The notes under the pieces: model-generated | What the model was told of the DNA's origin: nothing | Seen by the model: the letters and a program-made list of their open reading frames with translations, nothing else | The model's database searches: none | Shown: positions 56,375-61,607 of the stretch, in pieces | Position numbering within the stretch: the first letter of the stretch is position 1 | Layout: every line of letters begins with the position of its first letter | NCBI RefSeq assembly: GCF_900141665.1 | Contig: NZ_FQYI01000001.1 | Coordinates: 248,001 to 312,000 of the forward strand | DNA length: 64,000 nt | Origin: Cruoricaptor ignavus | GTDB lineage: Bacteria > Bacteroidota > Bacteroidia > Flavobacteriales > Weeksellaceae | Reading direction: 5' to 3' | Program-made: the position numbers and the translations under genes

Positions 56375-56650
56375 TCAGCAGGCTTGCAGCTGCATCGCCT
56401 TTTCCACCTCGTCCCACTTGTAGTAAACTCGCGCGCCAATCTTGTAGGCTTGGATGATGCCCCTCTTCCTCCATTCGTGCACGGTGGGCTTGGTAATGCT
56501 GAGCCTCTTGCAAAGTTCCTCCGCAGAAATGTATTCGGCAGGTTGTTTCGGTATGAATTGCTGTTTCAGCTCCTCCATCAGCTGGCTCTTCACGGTGTCG
56601 GCAATCTGCTGGATGTTCTCCTCCGGCACGGATAATTTAATTGTATTCAT
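56375..56650 (-). CDS. Helix-turn-helix (excisionase-like) DNA-binding protein
   Basis: A 91-residue protein. The N-terminal 45 residues form a charged amphipathic stretch (NIQQIADTVKSQLMEELKQQ). A HTH_17 domain follows: EYISAEELCKRLSITKPTVH, EWRKRGIIQAYKIGARVYYK, WDEVEKAMQ. This layout is common to Bacteroidota mobile-element regulators and excisionases. I chose the ATG at 56650 (MNTIKLSVPEEN); an upstream in-frame start at 56683 would run into the inverted repeat. A stem-loop follows its stop. Confidence 0.82.
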   Translation of the reverse strand: MNTIKLSVPEENIQQIADTVKSQLMEELKQQFIPKQPAEYISAEELCKRLSITKPTVHEWRKRGIIQAYKIGARVYYKWDEVEKAMQLQAC

Positions 56651-56654
56651 AATC

Positions 56655-56688
56655 GTAGCGTTTTTATTTGTTTTAATTTTCACGCTAC
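56655..56688. promoter_or_regulatory. Possible operator upstream of the second HTH gene
   Basis: GTAGCG (56655-56660) and CGCTAC (56683-56688) form an inverted repeat with a 22-bp A/T-rich centre, just upstream of the start codon. This is a likely place for autoregulatory binding. Confidence 0.45.
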
Positions 56689-56750
56689 AAAGATTAAGTG
56701 GGTAATTGCTGGGTAATACTCTTTTTTACCCGAAATAAAAAAAACACTGA

Positions 56751-57566
56751 CTATTTGCCAGTGTCCTTATTCTTCAATTTCAGCTTGTCCCATAATCGTT
56801 CCGCCTCTTGCACGGTTTTTCCGCTGTTGTAGGGACTATTGTGTGCGGCATTGGTATAGCTGCGTAGGGGATTAATGTAAGAGCGCAGGGTCTTGGCATT
56901 CTCTCCTGTTATTGCGCTAATAACTTGCGCCAAATGGGTTACATTGCCCTCATCAATCAGGCTTGCCGCAATCGCATCTATCACGCCCAGCTTGTCCAGC
57001 AGAATTAATTTTATTTTGGGTTTCTGGTTGTTCTCTCTGGAATAATCATCAATAGGCTCTGCACTCTCTATTTCAGCTGCCGGTTTTTCTATTTCGTCTA
57101 TCCTTCTCTGAATATCCCTTTGAATTTTTGCGAGGCCAAATTTTTTATAATTATCAAATGCTGTATAATCAAACCTGTAAGTTGGCACTCCTCTGTTTGA
57201 AGTTTCCTCTAAAATAAAATCTAAATAAACGAAATTGGGTTGGTCAAAAGGGAAGTTCCATTCAAGGCCTTCAATCAGATAATGTTCCATTAAATCAGCA
57301 AACGACGTCGTGCCACATTGAGTTGTGGATTTTTTTCGTATTTCAAGTAATTTCTCAAAACTCCATTCTTCTAATTTTCCTTCGTCACTGTCGTCGTATC
57401 GGCAATTTATTGCAAAAGTATCTCTATGAAAATTTTGATAATGTTTTTTTAGTTCGTACAGATAGTCTATTAACTCCGCATCGGGATACATACTTTTAAA
57501 CCTTTCGTAATGCTCTGTGAATCCATTCTGAAAATCCTCCAAATTTCTGAATCCCTGATAAATCAT
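56751..57566 (-). CDS. Orphan protein of the element, RteC-like C-terminal region
   Basis: A 271-residue protein with no signal peptide or membrane segment. The N-terminal two-thirds is acidic and aromatic (FQNGFTEHYERFKSMYPDAE; YLYELKKHYQNFHRDTFAIN). The C-terminal 85 residues resemble a regulatory module seen in many Bacteroidota mobile-element proteins: KLILLDKLGVIDAIAASLID, NVTHLAQVISAITGENAKTL, RSYINPL. I do not recognise the whole protein. A regulatory role is conceivable but is inference. Lower G+C than neighbours suggests a separate origin. Confidence 0.6.
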   Translation of the reverse strand: MIYQGFRNLEDFQNGFTEHYERFKSMYPDAELIDYLYELKKHYQNFHRDTFAINCRYDDSDEGKLEEWSFEKLLEIRKKSTTQCGTTSFADLMEHYLIEGLEWNFPFDQPNFVYLDFILEETSNRGVPTYRFDYTAFDNYKKFGLAKIQRDIQRRIDEIEKPAAEIESAEPIDDYSRENNQKPKIKLILLDKLGVIDAIAASLIDEGNVTHLAQVISAITGENAKTLRSYINPLRSYTNAAHNSPYNSGKTVQEAERLWDKLKLKNKDTGK

Positions 57567-57587
57567 AAGTTTGAACGCCTTTAAAAT

Positions 57588-57612
57588 TAAAAATGGCGCA
57601 TCATCGTGCGCC
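57588..57612 (-). terminator. Terminator between the 83- and 271-residue genes
   Basis: On the minus strand GGCGCA pairs with TGCGCC around 6 nt, followed by A and T5. It lies 24 bp beyond the stop at 57636. Confidence 0.8.
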
Positions 57613-57635
57613 CTGATGAGAAGGATAGATTTTAC

Positions 57636-57887
57636 TTATAAGTTTGAATGCGTTTTCAAGCTATTCAATGCATCCTGAAGTTTGTCCGTATGCTCTTTTA
57701 GTGCATCCTCAATATAGAAATATTCAGTTTCGTAATGATGGAATGCCCCCGTGCTGTCGTTGTTGGCATTATACTCGTTTACTTTGGATAATATGCTGAT
57801 GATGGTTTCAATCTTCTGCAATGCATCAGCTGCATTATCCCTCGCTGTGAAGAATTCCAAGCGGTTGTCCTTTAGTGCTGTGTTCAT
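57636..57887 (-). CDS. Hypothetical helical protein downstream of the antitoxin
   Basis: An 83-residue acidic protein predicted to be almost all helical (DNAADALQKIETIISILSKV; EYFYIEDALKEHTDKLQDAL). No family is recognised. It starts 27 bp after the XRE antitoxin stop and ends at a terminator, so it is probably the third gene of the toxin-antitoxin transcript. A role as accessory factor is possible but unsupported by sequence. Confidence 0.6.
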   Translation of the reverse strand: MNTALKDNRLEFFTARDNAADALQKIETIISILSKVNEYNANNDSTGAFHHYETEYFYIEDALKEHTDKLQDALNSLKTHSNL

Positions 57888-57914
57888 ATCTGAAATGTAT
57901 TTTGTGTTTAACCT

Positions 57915-58229
57915 TTACAATATCTGCATCCGCAGCCCCAGCGCGTTGATAATCTGCACGAAGTTGCTCATCTGCAAGTCCGTCTTGCCCTGCTCAATAC
58001 GCGCGATGTACGCCCTCTCTTTGCCTACCCTGTCCGCCAGCTGCTGTTGGGTAAGTTTCTGCTCCTTCCGTGTTTCCCGTATCAGCTCCCCGTAGTAATA
58101 GGATAGCGCATCAGCGTGGAATTTCTCCCGTTCCGGTGTCCCTTCCTTTCCGTGCCTGCTCTCCAGCCATTCGCCGGCATCGTGGCACTCCGCCTTCGCC
58201 TTCTCCCAGTCTATCTTCGGTCTGTCCAT
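57915..58229 (-). CDS. XRE-family antitoxin (HigA-like)
   Basis: A 104-residue protein with a helical N-terminal part (residues 1-50) and a C-terminal Cro/C1-type helix-turn-helix (about 50-102): IRETRKEQKLTQQQLADRVG, KERAYIARIEQGKTDLQMSN. It overlaps the toxin gene upstream by 19 bp. In RelE/HigB systems this HTH protein neutralises the toxin and represses the operon. The toxin-first order is typical of HigBA. Confidence 0.85.
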   Translation of the reverse strand: MDRPKIDWEKAKAECHDAGEWLESRHGKEGTPEREKFHADALSYYYGELIRETRKEQKLTQQQLADRVGKERAYIARIEQGKTDLQMSNFVQIINALGLRMQIL

Positions 58230-58549
58230 TGCTCCAAAATTTTTAATGCCCTTTTTATCTGTTTGTCGTAATCCTTCGTCGCCTTCTTCATAAATGCGTT
58301 CAGCAGCAGTATGTTCCGTGCCTGTGTGATGTTGTCGTGGTCAATCGCGAAACACAATATCCTGTATTCGTTCCCCACCTGTATCCGCAGCTCGTGCAGC
58401 GGTGTGCCCGTTAGTTTCTTCGCAGTCTTGGCATTGACGACCGGTTGGCTCTGCAAGATGCTCAGCACATAATCAAACTTTATCAGCACGCCCTTATCCG
58501 CCTCCTCCAGAAACGCCCTTACCTCATCGCTGTATAGGATTGTCCTCAT
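58211..58549 (-). CDS. RelE/HigB-family toxin
   Basis: A 112-residue protein of the RelE superfamily (phage-derived Gp49-like/HigB type), expected to be a ribosome-dependent mRNA interferase. It is recognised by FDYVLSILQSQPVVNAKTAK, KLTGTPLHELRIQVGNEYRI, LCFAIDHDNI and the C-terminal FMKKATKDYDKQIKRAL. It appears intact, unlike the RelE/ParE-type gene at 22.2 kb. I chose the ATG at 58549 (MRTILYSDEVRAFL), since longer frames run into the integrase gene. It would stabilise the element in the host. Confidence 0.85.
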   Translation of the reverse strand: MRTILYSDEVRAFLEEADKGVLIKFDYVLSILQSQPVVNAKTAKKLTGTPLHELRIQVGNEYRILCFAIDHDNITQARNILLLNAFMKKATKDYDKQIKRALKILEQWTDRR

Positions 58550-58561
58550 ACAAATCTTATG

Positions 58562-58569
58562 CAAATGTA
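58562..58569 (-). promoter_or_regulatory. Candidate -7 promoter element of the toxin-antitoxin operon
   Basis: On the minus strand TACATTTG fits TAnnTTTG, 12 bp before the toxin ATG and between it and the integrase stop. It gives the pair its own promoter. Confidence 0.45.
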
Positions 58570-58586
58570 ATAAATTCGTAACAATA

Positions 58587-59942
58587 TCAGTTCGCCTTCC
58601 GAATATCCTCCGCAGCCTTTGCCTCTTCACGCTGCCTCTTCCAAACTTCGTGGAATTTGCGAGCAAGGGGGTCATCCTTCTTCCCGATGTAATTCAACAG
58701 CTGCTGCTCTGTGGAATGCCCCGTAACCGACTTTATAACGGAAGTAGGGAATTCCCCATAATACATCGTGGCGAAAGTTCTCCGCAGCGAGTGTGCGTTG
58801 AAAACTTCGTAGAGGGGGTAGTGCCCGTAGGTATATCTCTTGTTCTCCTCGTCATATTTCTTGCCGTATTCCAGCCGGTCAAGTCCCGCCCGTTTGCATA
58901 GTCTTTTTATTAGTTTCAGGAAGATGGTCGTATTGCTGTCGGGTTTGTCCGAAAACTTCTCAGGGAAGTTACCCCCGCGTTTTTCCAATATCTCCAGCAC
59001 ATCACGGTGCATCGGTATCTCCACTTTCGCCCCGGTTTTTTGCTGCCTGTGCACGATGTATTGTTTGCCCTCTATCGTGGTGATTTGGTTTGGAGATAGA
59101 CTGAACAAATCCGATACCCTTTGTCCCGTGTGGATGCCGATAATCATCCAGTCCCTGCATAATTTTAATCTTGGGTCAATCGTGACGAAGTCCTTTAGCT
59201 GCTGCAGTTCGTCAATGCCTCTCTTCTTGTCAATGATGAGGATGGGGCACGGTGTTTCAGGCTTGCTGCCCTTCACTTCGGTAAATACCAGCTCGTTTAC
59301 CTGAATCCCCATACGCCTCGCATCCTTCAGGATTGCCTTCGGTATCGTAATCTCTCTCCCGATGGACACCGCCGAATGTTTCAAATCATTTTTCAAATAA
59401 TCTTGGAAACGGTCGCTGATATGTTTATCGTAGTCGGAAACCTTCAGGTTTAGATTTTCCTTCGTCTGAAAATTTTTTAAATGCTCAATGATTTTCCTGT
59501 ATTTATCCTGCGTCCTCGTGCTCAATACCTTGCCGGAATTTTCAGCGCTCTTGTGCGGCAAAATCTTTTCTATAAAGTAATTGAGGAAATTGTTCAGATT
59601 ATCCAGCAGCTCCGTGCGCCTGCCCCCGTTATAGTAAGCCTCAATCACTTCATCCAGCCACTGCCCGTTGATTATCTCCGTGTCCTTCCTGTTTCGGTAT
59701 TGGTCGGCAATGTAGGTTGAAAGTCCGTTCAGTGTTTTCTTCAGCTCCACCAGCCGCTCCTTCTCATCGGTCGTCGCACTTACTCTGTTAGGGTTTTTCA
59801 CGGTGCTGTCCTTCCCGTTCCAGAAAATAGGGTTTACGGTTTCCCTCGTTTTCTTTTCCAGCCTTTGATTGTCTGCCGTAACACGCAGGTAGATTGTCGC
59901 GGAATTACCCTTTCCCTTCCTGATGCGAAATGATGCTGTCAT
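58587..59942 (-). CDS. Tyrosine recombinase / integrase of the element
   Basis: A 451-residue phage-type integrase. The N-terminal arm-binding and SAM-like core-binding regions (about 1-210) precede the catalytic domain. The catalytic set is visible: Arg in IHTGQRVSDLF (about 274), His and Arg in NAHSLRRTFATM (about 383 and 386), His in VTGHSTE (about 408) and the nucleophile Tyr in LLNYIGKKDD (about 417). All appear intact. I chose the ATG at 59942 (MTASFRIRKGKG), the typical Bacteroidota integrase opening; longer frames reach into the attachment region. It lies 200 bp from tRNA-Glu and is transcribed away from it. Confidence 0.94.
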   Translation of the reverse strand: MTASFRIRKGKGNSATIYLRVTADNQRLEKKTRETVNPIFWNGKDSTVKNPNRVSATTDEKERLVELKKTLNGLSTYIADQYRNRKDTEIINGQWLDEVIEAYYNGGRRTELLDNLNNFLNYFIEKILPHKSAENSGKVLSTRTQDKYRKIIEHLKNFQTKENLNLKVSDYDKHISDRFQDYLKNDLKHSAVSIGREITIPKAILKDARRMGIQVNELVFTEVKGSKPETPCPILIIDKKRGIDELQQLKDFVTIDPRLKLCRDWMIIGIHTGQRVSDLFSLSPNQITTIEGKQYIVHRQQKTGAKVEIPMHRDVLEILEKRGGNFPEKFSDKPDSNTTIFLKLIKRLCKRAGLDRLEYGKKYDEENKRYTYGHYPLYEVFNAHSLRRTFATMYYGEFPTSVIKSVTGHSTEQQLLNYIGKKDDPLARKFHEVWKRQREEAKAAEDIRKAN

Positions 59943-59963
59943 AATTGATTTGTTTGAACGGAA

Positions 59964-59971
59964 CAAAGGTA
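59964..59971 (-). promoter_or_regulatory. Candidate -7 promoter element of the integrase
   Basis: On the minus strand TACCTTTG fits TAnnTTTG, 21 bp before the integrase ATG. The repeated CGGGGAAA words overlap the region where the -33 element would lie, so integrase binding there could shut off its own promoter. Confidence 0.45.
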
Positions 59972-59977
59972 AAAATC

Positions 59978-60006
59978 TTTCCCCGAATTTTCCCCCGTTT
60001 TCCCCG
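59978..60006. repeat. Possible integrase arm-type repeats, right end
   Basis: TTTCCCCG, TTTTCCCCCG and TTTTCCCCG occur head to tail at 59978-59985, 59988-59997 and 59998-60006. Spacing near 10 bp places them on one face of the helix. Confidence 0.55.
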
Positions 60007-60106
60007 AAATAATTTAAACATATCTTATCTCGCCTTACCTTAGGAAAACATCCAAACATCTGCAATTGCCTATTAATAAAGGGTTTATAGCTGAAAAATA
60101 GGCAAT

Positions 60107-60134
60107 AAAAAAATCCGCCTGATTTAAGCGGATT
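60107..60134 (-). terminator. Terminator after tRNA-Glu, carried by the element
   Basis: On the minus strand AATCCGC pairs with GCGGATT around 9 nt, followed by T7. It lies just inside the right attachment site, so the element brings its own terminator to the tRNA. Confidence 0.85.
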
Positions 60135-60140
60135 AAGGAA

Positions 60141-60157
60141 TTGTAGCCTATAGGGGA
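60141..60157. other. Right attachment site (tRNA-Glu 3' end)
   Basis: TTGTAGCCTATAGGGGA covers the acceptor 3' strand, the discriminator base and the T-stem 3' strand of tRNA-Glu. Identical to the left site at 53144-53160. Confidence 0.88.
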
Positions 60158-60215
60158 ATCGAACCCCTGTTGCAAGAATGAAAATCTTGAGTCCTAACCA
60201 CTAGACGAATAGGCC
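60144..60215 (-). tRNA. tRNA-Glu (UUC)
   Basis: A full cloverleaf on the minus strand: acceptor GGCCTAT with ATAGGCT (G1-U72 wobble), a D-arm GTCTAGTGGTTAGGAC, an anticodon arm CAAGA-TTTTCAT-TCTTG with anticodon TTC, and a T-arm AGGGG-TTCGATT-CCCCT. Discriminator is A; CCA is not encoded. A TAATTTTG element at 60228-60235 lies just upstream. It is the integration target of the 7-kb element, and its structure is intact after insertion. Confidence 0.96.
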
Positions 60216-60249
60216 ATCCGAAGCGTGCAAAATTAGAGATTATTATTTA

Positions 60250-61548
60250 TTACTTCGTTACTTTTTGGATCGCGGTATAGTTTATCCCCATTGCAGCAAG
60301 CTCCTGCTGGAGTTTTATGGCTTCCTCCAGCGTACGCACTTGGCCGTAGGTATAGTAGAATGTGCCCCTCACCTTATTGCGCTGAACATTTTTCAAGTTC
60401 CTCATTACCAGCGAGCTGTCTGCAAGCTTCTCCTTACTTGCCGCGAGCTCAATTGTGTAGTAGCCGTTGGTAAGCGCCTGATTAGGCATAAAGGAGGTGA
60501 TGGAAGCATTCCTGAAACCGGCATCTTTGGCAATTTTAAAATTAGCATCCCGGGTGCTGGCGAAATTAGTAGAGGCAAAGTAATAGAAATAATTCCCGTT
60601 TTCCTTGATAGTGAGGATGTCGCTTAATCCTTTCAGGGCGGGATCGCCGATGTTGTATTTTACGGGCGAGCTCATCAGCAGTATTCGGAAGTTGCTTTTC
60701 AGGGGCTGCTCCTTCGGCTTTTCCGGCTCTGCAGGCGCAGATGCCATACGGCCGCCGCGGCGGTTGATAACCGCTCGATAGCTTTCCACGGCATCGTAAA
60801 TGCTCTGGGAAATAGCCTTCTGCCCGGCAGCTGAGGAGATGTATTGCGCATCGCCAAAGTTGCTTACGAAGCCAATTTCAATCAAAACCGAGGGCATGGC
60901 ATTCAGGCGGAGCACATGGAGGTTCTGCTGCTTTACGCCGCGGGAGAACCTGCCGTCTTTCTTAGAAAAATTATCCTCCACGAAACCGCCCATCAACAGG
61001 CTTTTCTGAAGATACTTCTCCTGCTGGATCCTCAGCGCGATGAGCGACTCCGGCGAGGAGGCGTCGTAAGAGCCAAAGGTTTCCTTATCCTTCTCGTCCA
61101 GCCAGATTACGGAGTTTTCCGCCTTGGCTACTTCCAGGTTCATCTTATTCTGGTTGGGACCCTGCACGAAGGTCTCCGTACCGTACGCCGAGGTGTTGCC
61201 CGCGGAATTCACATGGATGGAGACGAAGAGATCCGCCTTGCTCCGGTTGGCAAGATTCGTACGCTCGGTAAGGGATGGATACTCATCCACCTTGCGGGTG
61301 TAGATTACTTTGTATTCCTTGTTTTTTTCCAGCATACGCCCCACGGCGAGGGTGATATCCAGGGTAATATCCTTCTCCCGCAGCGTTCCTAATTCTCCGT
61401 AATATTTGGTAGCGCCGGCATCCTGCCCGCCGTGGCCGGCATCCAGAACTATGGTGAACTTCTTCTGCGCCAAGGCAGGCACGCAGGCAAGAAAAAGTAC
61501 GAGAAGCAGGGAGATTTTGTAGAAATTTTTTAGCAGAATCTTCATCAC
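60250..61548 (-). CDS. N-acetylmuramoyl-L-alanine amidase (Amidase_3)
   Basis: A 432-residue secreted cell-wall hydrolase that cuts the bond between MurNAc and the stem peptide. A signal peptide (about 1-27, LVLFLACVPALAQ) is followed by a zinc amidase domain (about 30-260): TIVLDAGHGGQDAGA (His), EKDITLDITLAVG (Glu), SIHVNSAGNTSAYGTETF (His) and VLIEIGFVSNFGDA with the catalytic Glu. The C-terminal part (about 285-430) has SPOR-like repeats (YTIELAASKEKLADSSLVM; TFYYTYGQVRTLEEAIKLQQ), which may target septal glycan. A second ATG lies one codon downstream. Confidence 0.93.
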   Translation of the reverse strand: MMKILLKNFYKISLLLVLFLACVPALAQKKFTIVLDAGHGGQDAGATKYYGELGTLREKDITLDITLAVGRMLEKNKEYKVIYTRKVDEYPSLTERTNLANRSKADLFVSIHVNSAGNTSAYGTETFVQGPNQNKMNLEVAKAENSVIWLDEKDKETFGSYDASSPESLIALRIQQEKYLQKSLLMGGFVEDNFSKKDGRFSRGVKQQNLHVLRLNAMPSVLIEIGFVSNFGDAQYISSAAGQKAISQSIYDAVESYRAVINRRGGRMASAPAEPEKPKEQPLKSNFRILLMSSPVKYNIGDPALKGLSDILTIKENGNYFYYFASTNFASTRDANFKIAKDAGFRNASITSFMPNQALTNGYYTIELAASKEKLADSSLVMRNLKNVQRNKVRGTFYYTYGQVRTLEEAIKLQQELAAMGINYTAIQKVTK

Positions 61549-61607
61549 ATATAAAATTGTTATAATTTTGACGCCGGCAATACGCGCCAGCTAAATTTCC
61601 GCAAGGC

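Larger units (their letters stand above)
53144..60157. mobile_element. ~7.0-kb integrative element in tRNA-Glu with tyrosine integrase and phage-type replication gene
   Basis: An exact 17-bp direct repeat, TTGTAGCCTATAGGGGA, occurs at 53144-53160 and at 60141-60157. The right copy is the 3' end of an intact tRNA-Glu gene. Between them, almost all on the minus strand, are a tyrosine recombinase next to the tRNA, a HigBA-like toxin-antitoxin pair, an 83-residue and a 271-residue orphan, two helix-turn-helix proteins, a 57-residue small gene, a replication-initiation-like protein with internal iteron-like repeats, and two doubtful small frames. The excised circle would be 6,997 bp. No capsid, relaxase or conjugation gene is recognisable. 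It may be a small integrative plasmid, a satellite, or a reduced single-stranded-DNA prophage. Confidence 0.85.
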
